DNA from: Chara braunii
Taxonomy: Eukaryota; Streptophyta; Charophyceae; Charales; Characeae
Direction: 5' to 3'
NCBI GenBank assembly: GCA_003427395.1
Contig: BFEA01000050.1
Span: 2,910,995-2,931,929, forward strand
DNA length: 20,935 nucleotides
Shown: positions 1 through 8,146 of the stretch, piece by piece
How positions within the stretch are numbered: position 1 is the first letter of the stretch
Layout of the letters: every line of letters starts with the position of its first letter
Translations under genes and position numbers: made by a program
The notes under the pieces: model-generated
What the model saw: only the letters and a program-made list of their open reading frames with translations
Databases searched by the model: none
What the model was told of the DNA's origin: nothing

Positions 1-71
1 GCCCAAAGCCCCCCCCCACCCCGCACAACCCCCTGTGCAAACACGTCAAACGCGTTTACCTCCGTTCACTA

Positions 72-116
72 AACGCGCGTTCACCGCGTTCAAAGGCTGA
101 ACGTGAAACGCGCGTT
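72..116. repeat. 45-nt cruciform-forming inverted repeat (GTTCA/AACGCG cluster)
   Basis: The 10-bp palindrome AACGCGCGTT occurs at 72-81 and again at 107-116. Arms 72-84 and 103-116 are complementary with one bulged base, and they enclose a small inner hairpin (GTTCA 88-92, TGAAC 98-102). The cluster sits at the 3' end of the gag relic, where normal gag-pol sequence would be expected, so it is probably secondary sequence. Confidence 0.5.
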
Positions 117-1372
117 CAATGAACGCGTGGTAACACAGTTCCTTGCGGGTTCCAACACTGTGGCCACCCGGCCTTGATTCAAGTCCACAGGCGCGGCTGC
201 AGGTGAAGGTTGATTGCGTTTCGGCTGGGGGCATTCTCGCGTGAAGTATCCCAGCTGTTTACAGTTGTAGCATTCGATCCTCCCCGCTGGATTAGCCATA
301 TGAAGGGGAGCAGGAGGAGGAGCTAGTCCCACTGCAGGAGGGGCGGTCAGCAGTGGGTAATGAGTGGAAACAGGGCGAGAAGGGCTGGAATTAGTCTTCA
401 TTAGTTTTGTCATTTTCTGTTCCAGCCGATCCATATGAGAAGCGGCAAAAGCCTGCATCTGAAGCAGATTATTCATCCACTCAGACTGTTTAGTCGTAGC
501 GGTATGAATCATCAGGGCCAGATGCATATTGGTGATAGGTACAGATGCGGCATATTCGGTCATGACTGTGTTCACAGGCGCCACTTTGGGAGGAAGAGGA
601 GGTTTCGTGAGAGGTAGGAAGTGATACGGGGAGGGATCAGGGGCGGGGCCGTCCTGAAAGTCGTGATCGGGATGGGGGTAAAATCGTCCAGCCGCTCTGA
701 GCCATGATCGCCGCTTAGCAGCCACGTCTTGGATTGTGTCCGAAATATCTTCTTCTCCCTGACTAATATACTTACGTGTATCTAGCAGATCTAGCTCGAG
801 GGCTTTGGCTATAATGACAGACAGTTGGTTCGTCTTGGGAGGGACCTTTTTCTACAGCTTCGCCTTCAACACGGGATTGCGGAGATGATCGATGAACAGA
901 TCTCGAGCAGCATTTTCTTCCCGTCCCGATTTGTCTAAGGCGGTCTGAAATCGATCCACAAAGTCGGGTAACAGTTCCCCTGGTTACTGTGGACGGGTCT
1001 TCAGTACGAACCATGCAGCATCTTCGCTGACCGCGTCAAATCGCGCTAGGAACGCTCTCTTAAAGGTGTCCCAATCTACCCATCGGTGCCTTCTGAACCA
1101 ATCATGCGCGGTATTTCAAAGTAACATGGTCATGACGCGGGGAAGGTCCTCGGCGCCATAACCTTGTGCTTGCGCGGCTTCAAGCCATGCCTCCAGATGA
1201 GTGTAGTTGGGGTAGAATGGAAACGTAGTGGGGATGCTTACCATCACCCGGGGAGGTGTTCATTAGCATCGGTCATGGGCATCTCTATTCGAGCCTCGGT
1301 GGACCTCTGTCGAGTGACGGGAGGACTGGGGCGATTAGATTGTTTAGCTGATCTTCCTCTCGCCAGCTCGTC
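90..1372 (-). pseudogene. LTR-retrotransposon gag relic (capsid-like region plus zinc knuckle)
   Basis: Gag coats retrotransposon RNA. Read leftwards from 1372, a charged N-terminal stretch leads, across a one-base frameshift near 1252, into a retrotrans_gag-like region (PF03732 type). Its hallmarks are YTHLEAWLEAAQAQG (about 1175-1220), NTAHDWFRRHRWVDWDTFKR (about 1060-1116) and AFLARF. A basic/proline-rich linker follows. A nucleic-acid-binding zinc knuckle (CYNCKQLGYFTREC, about 240-285) ends the recognisable part. The knuckle's histidine is tyrosine, a one-base CAC-to-TAC change. In-frame stops lie at 1116-1118, 984-986 and 852-854, and the frame closes near 90. No protease or reverse transcriptase follows before the window edge, so the element continues off the left end. 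A Ty3/gypsy-type element is the likeliest class. I am confident of gag, less so of the clade. Confidence 0.82.
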
Positions 1373-1400
1373 TTACTATCGTCAGAACCGACACGTGTCG

Positions 1401-1412
1401 GCTCCGATACCA
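1401..1412 (-). promoter_or_regulatory. Primer-binding site matching initiator tRNA-Met
   Basis: On the minus strand this reads TGGTATCGGAGC, one mismatch from TGGTATCAGAGC, the site complementary to the 3' end of initiator tRNA-Met that primes many plant LTR retrotransposons. It lies just upstream of the gag frame, as expected, and marks where the 5' LTR should end. Confidence 0.65.
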
Positions 1413-1945
1413 ACCTCACGCTCTGCGCTGTCTTCCGTTCGGAGTGTTTTCGGTTGCGGAAGGGGGCCCTGGACAGACAATAAAATGGGGTGTGCCAAGG
1501 ATTTTTGGAAATTGAGTGCGGGGATACGGATAGAACCGAAATCCCCCGTGTTGGTCCGACTTAGTAAGAGGGGAGGGTCCGTCACTACGGGGATATCTAG
1601 GGAGAAAAGGGCGCGCGTGGGACATTCGGCGTGGGGAAATTCAATCCAAAAAGTATTGTTGAACTTCCCGGCAGGCCGTTGCCCTTCGCTTAGCGTGAAA
1701 GGGGGCGGGTACACTTATAGTGTCTCGTTTTCGGATCAAGTCCTGACGCCGCTCATTGCACAACTCAGAATCTGACGTGGAGGGTCTCAATCTTGTAGTT
1801 CGTTCTTTGTGTTCGTCCTCACCCCGTACGCGGTAGTGGAAACCCTTGGATTGGTAACGCTCGAGGCGACAACAGTCGCTACACAGAGTGTTGGGCCAAT
1901 GGGGCGCCACTGCCGTCCACGGAATGACAATCAACTTGTTAAACG
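1413..1945 (-). mobile_element. Probable 5' LTR of the gag-bearing element
   Basis: About 530 bases of non-coding sequence lie directly upstream of the primer-binding site on the minus strand. A TATA-like CTATAAG sits near 1714-1720, compatible with an LTR promoter. One possible left terminus starts with TGTCATTCCGTGG near 1928, but I see no clean TG...CA pair and no second LTR inside the window. The assignment rests on position next to the primer-binding site. Confidence 0.3.
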
Positions 1946-3877
1946 GTAATAGCATTCAATAAGGCGGAAAATGTGTATCAATAATGACAAAGCATGCTCC
2001 GACAAATCCAGAGCATCGAGTTTCAGGAGGGAAATAATATTGGCCGCCAATCTTGGCGACGACTTCTCGTACGTCCCACTCGCATACACGTGTCCTGTTC
2101 TCGTTGTACGGGAAGAAACGTGGCGGGAGTACGGGAGGTCGGCGCCCAGTCGGGTTGGGACCTTCAGTCCACATGGCAAATCAATCAATAATTATTCATC
2201 GTTAATCCCCGTTTATCGACCAGACTTTTCTGATTATCGCCTTTATCTATCTGAAACATGCAAAACAAAGTGGGAACATCCTTCGTTTCTCGGGGCGAGA
2301 GAGAGAGGGAGAGAGAGCTTGCAATAGTCTATGGTTTCGCCCAGAATTTTTCATACAGGGATTGTGGGGACGATACTTACACGCATGCAGGTCGTGCGTG
2401 GTGCCCTCCTTGTTTGAGAAGGCAATTCGCCTTTCGGATTTTATGAAGTGGGGGCAAGCCGAAGATGGTATGCGGAACCTATTCTAGAATGAAGACCCGC
2501 CCGGAATCACAACATCATCAGATCTAAACACTCTTGCATTCTCGAACAAAATCCCAACAATATTGTTCTAGCCAACAACTCAATCGCACCCCATTCACCA
2601 TAACTCTTCAGCCAAATCAAAGACCAATCCATCAATGACAAAGCATTCACAATTACTCGCCGCGAAAGGTGCGAAAATGACAGCCATACATTGTCAAGTG
2701 CTCCGTGTGCTCTACACCCCTGCCCCGTTATCCCAAGTCAAATCAAAGCGTAGGCCCATCAGGCAACCATTACCAAACACGGATAGTCATTCCCATCAGA
2801 AGATAAGCGAGCGAAATGAATTCCATACAGAACAATCACACATAAGTCTGAAGCTGAAAAAGAGTTTCGGGCCTTCGGCTTAACTGCCGCGAAGCTGCAT
2901 TCACACCAAAGAATAGGACAGAGACAAGGGAGCGCATTCGCCGTAAAGTTTCATCATGGCCCCGGGCCATTCATCCCTTCAACTCCTGTTACTCCTCATA
3001 CATGCACCGACGGTCCCGGCGTCGCGTGTCACCTGCCACAATTACGATCGTCACCCCGCCGACTTAGTTTCTGCGCGGGCTTGCCCCGATTCCACAATCC
3101 GTCGTGGCAATCAGGCGCACAACCAGCCAGTCTACAGTCAGCCCGTCGGGACTTTTCAACTCGCATCACACGCACACCATCTAGCCACTGCTTCCCGGAA
3201 GCTGGCTGACGAGTTGAGAGAGAGCTTTGCGGATGCGTCGGCGGAATTTATAGTTGCGAGAAGGGAGAGAGATGCGGTGAAGGATGAAGTGTAGGGTAAA
3301 GGGAGGGCTTGAGGGTAATCGCCCGTTGAAAGCCATGTTGATCCCTCACAACCCGATCTCAGCCAATCAGAATCGGCGCGCAGTAGGAATCTCCTCTTAC
3401 ACGACGCTTCTCCTTGGCTAGATGGAAAGGGAGGATCGACCGGGTTTTCGAGCGCAGGTTTAAGAATGGGAAGAAGAAGAGTGTGAAGGACAGCGCGAAA
3501 CGGGTCCAAGATTCAGATGATCAAGAAAGAGAAAAAGGGCGCACGCGGAGAAGGAGGGAGAAAAACAGTCACAGGGGGAGGGAGCGAGAAAGCATGTGCG
3601 CGCGAGGGAAGGCGCTGAGAGGAGCGCGAGAAGGAAGGTGGAGGGAGCTCGTCTGCATGGTGCCGAATAGCAAGAGAAGAATGGGCACCGAAACAGTTGC
3701 AGTTTTTCCCAGTCCTACGCTAATTCAAAAATTGAAATCACCATATCCGCGTGAAAAGTAGACGCGGGAAAAGAAAGAAGGTCCTACGCCCATCCCTATT
3801 CCTACAAAATTCCCAGAGTTTTTCATGTCGAGGCCGAGAACATTCGCGCGTGAAAGGACACGTTGCGTTCCGTTAAT
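1946..3877. other. No recognisable gene; short GA microsatellite and purine-rich stretch
   Basis: Short open frames exist on both strands, including a 112-codon plus-strand frame at 2956-3294 with a leucine-rich start. None has a recognisable domain, and overlapping frames of similar length run on the opposite strand. A GAGAGA-type microsatellite spans about 2296-2318, and 3460-3640 is purine-rich low-complexity sequence that yields Arg/Lys/Glu-rich translations. I would not call a gene here. Confidence 0.45.
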
Positions 3878-3905
3878 TCCGGAATTCCTAATCCGGAATT
3901 CCTAA
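3878..3905. repeat. Exact 14-bp tandem duplication with palindromic core
   Basis: TCCGGAATTCCTAA is repeated exactly twice head to tail (3878-3891 and 3892-3905). Each copy contains near-palindromic CCGGAATTCC. It may be a replication-slippage product or an insertion/excision scar. Confidence 0.75.
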
Positions 3906-4214
3906 CTGTCGAGCCAAATTCCGAACGCGCTCACTAAGGCGCACGTAATTCCCAATTTCCCATGCATTTCAGAATTAAAAAAAATGACGGAATTTGAAGA
4001 ACTACTAGTGCTGACAAACGAGGTACCTTTAATCGGGCAAAAGCTGAGGGGAGATTTTCGGGGGCCGATCAAGACACATCTAGATGCAGAGAAAACACGG
4101 GAAGGAAAGGGGTCCGAAAGATGGCGCAGGTCCGGAAGCTGGTTCGTCACGGGTGGGACAAGATCAGAAGCCTCATCACCATCAATCGAAGGGAAAAAGC
4201 ACGAGATATCGCGC

Positions 4215-4462
4215 GTGATCTCGATCATCATTAGGATCAGGATCAGCGTTGGGATCTGGATCAGGTTCGGAGTCGGGATGAAGATCAGGATCGGAATGCG
4301 GGACTAGGAACGGGATCAGGATCAGCGTTGGGATCCGGATCAGGTTCGGAGTCAGGGTCAGCATCAGGGTTGGGATCCGGGTCACGAACGGGATCAGAAT
4401 CAGGATTGGGGGGTGGATCAGGTTTGGAATTGAGATCAGAATCAGGACCGATATCGGGGATA
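4215..4462. repeat. Degenerate GGATCA-type hexamer minisatellite
   Basis: The plus strand is built from variants of GGATCA, GGATCC, GGTTCGGAGTC and GGGTTGG. A longer unit starting GGATCAGGATCAGCGTTGG occurs at 4234 and again at 4313, a period of 79. On the minus strand the array is open and would encode Asp-Pro-Asn/Ser-rich peptide, but this follows from the hexamer and is not evidence of a gene. Similar GGACC/GGATT words recur in the satellite to the right, suggesting common origin. Confidence 0.8.
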
Positions 4463-4615
4463 TCACCATCATTCTTCTGAGGAAGACAGCGCACTCGCGC
4501 GCCTTGCTCTACGACACTGATTTTCGTAAGCGAAGGGGCTCAGGCGCGCAAAAGTTTCCCTCGCAAATCTGAACGGGGATCCACGCTCGAGCGGACCAGG
4601 ACGCGACTTCTCGGG

Positions 4616-5140
4616 CATAATTAAACAGGATCAAGCAAATTCACGCGAGAGGTCCAAAAACTTCACCGTTTGGACGTAAGTGGACTAGAGCCAAGATTTA
4701 CGCGTGGAAAACCAGGAATGGGGCTCTTTCAGCCACTATTAGACCGATACTGGGTCGCTAGAGAAAAGACCGATCGTTTTTTTTTTTCTCTCTAAGTCAT
4801 TAATCGGACCAGGATCGGGATTTGTGTGTGTGAGGACCAGAATGACCCTTTCAAACACTATTGGAAAGGAACTGGAATTTACATCCAGGAAGACAGGCAC
4901 GGGGTTTTCTCCAGTCATATTTGGACTCAGATTGGACTTTCGCACGGGAGGATCGGAACGGCTCCTTTTTCAGGCATTATCGAACAGGAACTGGAATTCA
5001 CACGCAGGAGGACAGGGGCACGTTTTTATCCAGCCATATTTAGACGCGGATTGGATTTTTGGGTGGGAGGACTAGAATGAGAATTTATTTGACATAATTG
5101 GACCGGACTGGATTTCGTTCGAGAGAGGACCGGACAACAG
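4616..5140. repeat. Tandem satellite, ~119-bp unit, about 4.5 diverged copies
   Basis: The landmark CA(C/T)(A/T)ATT followed by an (A/G)GGAACTGGAATT-like block starts at 4616, 4734, 4856, 4975 and 5093, spacings of 118, 122, 119 and 118. Each unit also carries a CAGTCATATTTGGAC-like block, a GGATT(T) block and a CGCG(T/A)GGAGG-like block. The two best copies (4856 and 4975) share long near-identical stretches. Short open frames through the array are artefacts of the repeat. Confidence 0.82.
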
Positions 5141-5399
5141 GCCTGATGGTAAAAGCAGAACTTGAGCTCTGGCCTCAATGGGCCCACGATTCTACTTCAG
5201 ACTGAGAGAGCTCTAGCACAGTCCCTTGGGACCGACGGGCCCGATACCGATGCCACCTGAGGCTATAGGCCGAAGGATCAGGCCTAGGACATTTATGCGA
5301 TCCGTAGGGACTCAAACGGATTTTTCAGACTCTGACATTGGACATGATTTGGGGGCTGGTTGCAGTGCGAACCACCCCGTCATTCTGGGCTAAAAAAAA
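5141..5399. other. Non-coding stretch between satellite and LINE fragment
   Basis: I see no open frame of substance, no tail and no repeat beyond short runs. It may be diverged 3' sequence of the LINE fragment on its right. Confidence 0.35.
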
Positions 5400-5910
5400 A
5401 TGCTTTTTTTGTTCCTTCCACAATTTGCCCTCGTCAGCAGTGGTTGTCAGTCCTCCCGTGGGTGACAGACACAGGACAGATTAAAGGGTGGGTTCAGCGT
5501 GCCGGCAGAACCATCTATCGGTCGACAACGGCCCCCGGGGATCCCCGCGTGACAACCCTGGTGGGGAGGCAGAGGTACAAGATCTGCCATTGCAGGGCCC
5601 TGTGTGCTGTGGGCATAATACAATCGCAGGGGGGGGCACTGGTAATGCAGAGTCCCTTGCCCACAAATTTTTGTATTATTTGAACTGACGGGGGGTTGGT
5701 GTGGGGCTTACAGTATGCCTTTTTGACCTCATATTGCCAGAGCTTTTGGGATTTGGCAGCTCCCATCTGGGGCCATTCCCATTCCCCGGGTCGAAGGGGA
5801 GCTTGCTGATGGGAGTGGACGGCTCAAGGGCATACCAGGTTTGATCCGTGTTTTCCAGGACCCAGATCCTGACTGGTCCGGACCAGTGTCGTACCCCCGT
5901 TCACCGTTCA
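5400..5910 (-). pseudogene. Fragment of a second LINE ORF2 copy (region before and into zf-RVT)
   Basis: This is a piece of the C-terminal half of a LINE polyprotein from the same family as the large LINE to the right. Read leftwards, it gives YALEPSTPISKLPFDP (about 5788-5838), then after a one-base frameshift EWEWP (5771-5785) and KLWQYEVKKAYC. It continues in that frame to HRALQWQILYLCLPTR (about 5559-5603). The corresponding segments of the large LINE are YAYEASTPIEALPFDP, EWEWP, IWDYTVQG and LRSLQWQILHRCLPTP, in the same order. Downstream similarity to the zinc-binding part fades after about 5480. Both ends are truncated: no reverse transcriptase core, no poly(A) tail. Divergence from the large copy is substantial, so this is an older insertion or a different subfamily. 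Confidence 0.78.
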
Positions 5911-6014
5911 CGGCCCTGGTGAACGTGGGCCGGCTACCGGTCATGTTTTTCGTGACCGGTTAGAGTTCACGGAGTTCACGCAGAGAGGGAACTCCGTTTT
6001 TTTTTTTTTTTTTT
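5905..6014. repeat. Three consecutive hairpins ending in an 18-nt T tract
   Basis: Three perfect stems follow each other: CGTTCAC 5905-5911 with GTGAACG 5919-5925; ACCGGTCA 5936-5943 with TGACCGGT 5953-5960; and GGAGTTC 5971-5977 with GAACTCC 5989-5995. One base later a run of 18 T begins (5997-6014). On the plus strand this resembles a structured RNA 3' end with a pol III-type terminator. On the minus strand the run would be the poly(A) tail of a retroelement. Confidence 0.55.
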
Positions 6015-6082
6015 GGCTCGCAGGGGGGCGTTTTCTTTGCACACGTTTGTGCTCCATGTCAAGGGGCACCTGCCCATATTTT

Positions 6083-6147
6083 TTTATTTTTATTTTTTCG
6101 ATCGGAATATTTTTTTTTTAATTTTATTGAAAAAAAATAAAAATAAA
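6083..6147. repeat. AT-rich inverted repeat
   Basis: The left arm, built from TTTATTTTTATTTTTT, is complementary to a right arm ending AATAAAAATAAA, with about 30 bases between them. This is A/T low-complexity sequence able to form a hairpin. Confidence 0.6.
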
Positions 6148-6176
6148 GTTCAGCTGTGTTAGGCATCGCTTTCGTC

Positions 6177-6271
6177 GGCCGTGTGGGGCATTCACAGGCT
6201 GTTCTGGGCCAAAAAAAACCAATTATGATGATATTATGATGACATCATGAGGCCGTGTGGGGCATTCACAG
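6177..6271. repeat. 21-bp exact direct repeat, 74-bp period
   Basis: GGCCGTGTGGGGCATTCACA followed by G occurs at 6177-6197 and 6251-6271. The spacer holds an A run and several ATGATG words. It could be a local tandem duplication or an insertion scar. Confidence 0.7.
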
Positions 6272-6296
6272 CCCTTTGCCCACCGAAGTGCCTCTT

Positions 6297-6768
6297 TTCC
6301 AGACTTTTGGAAGAGTTCTTCCAGACTTTCGGACCAGTTTGGCTGTTTTGTCCGCCGTCGAAGCCCGGCTAGGCCGTGGTGGACCTGCGGGGTGGCAGTG
6401 GGGAGCACCATGCGGACACAAAATGGACCTGGGCGATATTCCAAGTCTGGAAGACGTAGGGGGATGCCCCCCCCCACCCCTTGCGTTTGCCACAAAATTT
6501 TGGCGAGGCTGACGTGGATCGGCCGTTTTCCGCCCGGAAAAGGACTTGGAAACTCGCTCTTCTCTTTTCCAGGCGCCACTTTTCCGGGCGGTGGGGTCTA
6601 GGAAATACGAAAAAAAGGACTTCCAGACACTTTTCCAGAGGCTGTGGGGTCTGAGAAAACACCAGGCGGAAGAGTTCTTCCGAGATTTTCCCCTGTGGGG
6701 TCCACCTCTTAGTGCAACGGTGACGAACTCTTGATTTTTCAAGATTCAAGAGTAGTGCAGCGAGGCCC
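6297..6768. mobile_element. Candidate non-autonomous DNA element with repeated TTCCAGAC words
   Basis: TTCCAGAC occurs exactly at 6297, 6319 and 6621 and in reverse at 6445-6452. The palindromic 14-mer GGAAGAGTTCTTCC occurs at 6309-6322 and 6668-6681. The right edge contains a CTCTTGA/TCAAGAG inverted pair and ends GCGAGGCCC (6760-6768), the reverse complement of the first nine bases of the terminal repeat of the 7034-7599 element. Repeated short motifs plus a shared terminus suggest a related element, but I could not find a matching left end or a target duplication. Confidence 0.35.
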
Positions 6769-6788
6769 AATAACTCGATACTTCCTGC

Positions 6789-6866
6789 CACTAGGACTTT
6801 TTGGGATGAGCGTCGGGCATAATTGCGGGCAGATACATCCAGGACAGGTCGTAATTGCGGTCAGAT
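6789..6866. repeat. 78-bp dispersed direct repeat, left copy
   Basis: This starts CACTAGGAC and contains TTGCGGGCAGATACATCCAG, ending in GCGGTCAGAT. A diverged copy of the same length and orientation lies at 8035-8112. Its class is unknown. Confidence 0.65.
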
Positions 6867-6931
6867 CCCTGATTGCCATGCTGAATGCACATAGTTCCCT
6901 TCCCCCTAACAGTATGAGTGAAATGCAGCAG

Positions 6932-7014
6932 ATTTTTTTTATTTTTTTTTTGGAAGTGCGCAGGGGCCATGCTAATCTTCTCTGTATCGTTGCAGTTCCG
7001 CATTCCCAAAGGAC
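6932..7014 (-). pseudogene. U6 snRNA retropseudogene, 3'-truncated, with A-rich tail
   Basis: U6 is the catalytic spliceosomal RNA. On the minus strand, 35 consecutive bases (6991 down to 6957) match the near-invariant U6 core, including ACGATACAGAGAAGATTAGC (the ACAGAG box) and CATGGCCCCTGCGCA. The 5' part (7014 to 6992) is a weaker match to the U6 5' stem-loop (GTCCTTTGGGAA in place of GTCCCTTCGGGGA). The internal stem-loop's 3' strand and U6 3' end are missing. The sequence runs instead into an interrupted run of A (6951 to 6932), as in LINE-mobilised copies. I see no plant-type upstream element or TATA at the right distance, so it should not be a working U6 gene. Confidence 0.85.
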
Positions 7015-7033
7015 AGAAGTTTAATTAGTGGAA

Positions 7034-7599
7034 GGGCCTCGCCACACCTATCCCGAAAACACCCATTTGGAGAGGAAATGCATCGCCATACCAACTCTCA
7101 AAAATCGGTGTCAGAAAACAATTTGAGAGCTGCCAGACGGTGGGTTTCAGGAGTGCTCACGAAACGTGGTCCTTGACCGGCCTGCAAAATGGCCACTTTC
7201 GAGAGTGGTTGAAGGCACCTCCGAATTGGGCCCGAATTCGGAGAGTGTGCCATGACGGACAACCGTCTGCGGCCAGCGTTTTGCCGTGTGTGGTTCGAGA
7301 GAACTCTCGAACCGTTAGGTCTTTCTGGACCCTGGGTGGGCCCAAGCATCGTGTCCCCTGCCCCTGCCCGACGCGACACCGTTGATTTCCCTCTTCCCAC
7401 CCACAAGTAAAGTTTCGGGAGAGGCCACACCGCCACACTGCACTCTCCAAAAAGGCCAGGTCTTTTCTGACACATTGGAGAGCGCCCCCTTCGAGAGCGC
7501 AGTTGGCGATGAGGTCTCTCGAACCATTTTTCTCGACTTCGCAAGTTCGAGAGCGCTCCTGAACATTTTCCCGTTTTCAGGATAGGTGTGGCGAGCCCC
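7034..7599. mobile_element. 566-bp non-autonomous DNA transposon with 27-bp TIRs
   Basis: The ends are inverted repeats matching at 25 of 27 positions: 7034-7060 begins GGGCCTCGCCACACC, and the reverse complement of 7573-7599 begins GGGGCTCGCCACACC. Both continue TATCC(C/T)GAAAAC. GAA flanks both sides (7031-7033 and 7600-7602), consistent with a 3-bp target duplication. The interior has no transposase frame. It is studded with TTCGAGAG or CTCTCGAA: exact copies at 7198, 7294, 7304, 7490, 7516 and 7546, plus near-matches such as 7095 and 7122. Two copies form a perfect 22-base palindrome at 7292-7313. Such arrays resemble the subterminal transposase-binding repeats of some plant DNA transposons. 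The superfamily cannot be fixed: 3-bp duplications fit PIF/Harbinger or CACTA, but the termini match neither clearly. Confidence 0.72.
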
Positions 7600-7673
7600 G
7601 AACTCGTAACTGTCATTACCATAATGACGGATAATGAACTTACCCAGAATCTTCTTCTTTTTCGCCTGCCATT

Positions 7674-7900
7674 CTTTTTTTTTTTTCTTTTTTTTTCTTT
7701 TTTTTGGTACCCCCCTTCCCCCCCCCCCCCAGCCCATCATCTGGTTCATCTGGATTCGAACTCATGTTCGTATTTTGACAGTTCATGGGTGCACCAAACT
7801 GAGCTACTAGACCCCTTGGTATTGTTCATGTGGATTGGAACTCGTGTTTTGTGTTTCAAGTTTCAACAGTTCATGCATGTAGCAAACTGAGCTAGACCCT
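7674..7900 (-). mobile_element. tRNA-derived SINE with two tandem tRNA-like units and A-rich tail
   Basis: Read on the minus strand, two tRNA-like units follow each other (7900-7821, then 7814-7741). Each has a pol III A box (TAGCTCAGTTTGC at 7894-7882; TAGCTCAGTTTGG at 7806-7794) and a B box (AGTTCCAATCC at 7842-7832; AGTTCGAATCC at 7762-7752). The A-to-B spacings of about 39 and 31 bases are usual for tRNA genes. The cloverleaf stems are poor, so neither is a functional tRNA. The second unit is followed by a short G-rich stretch and a long A-rich tail interrupted by G (plus-strand T tract, 7674-7705), as in a retroposed SINE. I did not find target-site duplications. Confidence 0.7.
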
Positions 7901-7984
7901 TTGATATCGCTCAGAGTCTGCCCAACCGCAGAGTTGTACATACTATGCTTTATGATTTTACTGTCTGGAACTGATAATCCTGTC

Positions 7985-8005
7985 AAAAAAAAAAAAAAAA
8001 AAAAA
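7985..8005 (+). repeat. Run of 21 A
   Basis: An uninterrupted A run on the plus strand. It could be the tail of a plus-strand retroelement relic in the preceding bases, but no body is recognisable. Confidence 0.5.
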
Positions 8006-8034
8006 TCTCAAGACCAAGAGTAAGGGCCTACTCG

Positions 8035-8112
8035 CACTAGGACATTTTTATGTATTTCTGGACGGAATTTGCGGCCAGATACATCCAGGTATGGCTGTGA
8101 ATGCGATCAGAT
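8035..8112. repeat. 78-bp dispersed direct repeat, right copy
   Basis: Diverged partner of 6789-6866, same orientation and equal length, sharing CACTAGGAC, the GCAGATACATCCAGG-like core and the (G/A)TCAGAT end. Short T-rich sequence follows at 8118-8146. Confidence 0.65.
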
Positions 8113-8146
8113 ACATTTGAGATTATTATTATTATTTTTTTTTAAG

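Noticed and set aside
1164-1775. Plus-strand 203-codon frame
   Set aside because: It is antisense to the gag relic and the putative LTR and has no domain of its own.
2956-3294. Plus-strand 112-codon frame starting MAPGHSSLQLLLLL, resembling a secreted peptide
   Set aside because: No domain, no supporting splice or repeat context, and a comparable antisense frame covers part of it; the leucine run may be chance.
3414-3761. Plus-strand Arg/Lys/Glu-rich 115-codon frame
   Set aside because: The composition follows from purine-rich low-complexity DNA.
3984-4307. Plus-strand 107-codon frame starting MTEFEELL
   Set aside because: It runs into the GGATCA array and has no recognisable domain; too weak to call.
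4182-4494. Minus-strand Asp-Pro-rich frames
   Set aside because: They are direct translations of the hexamer minisatellite.
5180-6768. A 1.6-kb TIR element bounded by GGGCC at 5180 and GGCCC at 6768 with AAT flanks
   Set aside because: Similarity of the ends stops after about five bases and the 3-bp flank match is likely chance.
7741-7900. Possible functional tRNA genes
   Set aside because: A and B boxes are present but acceptor and T stems do not pair, and an A-rich tail follows.
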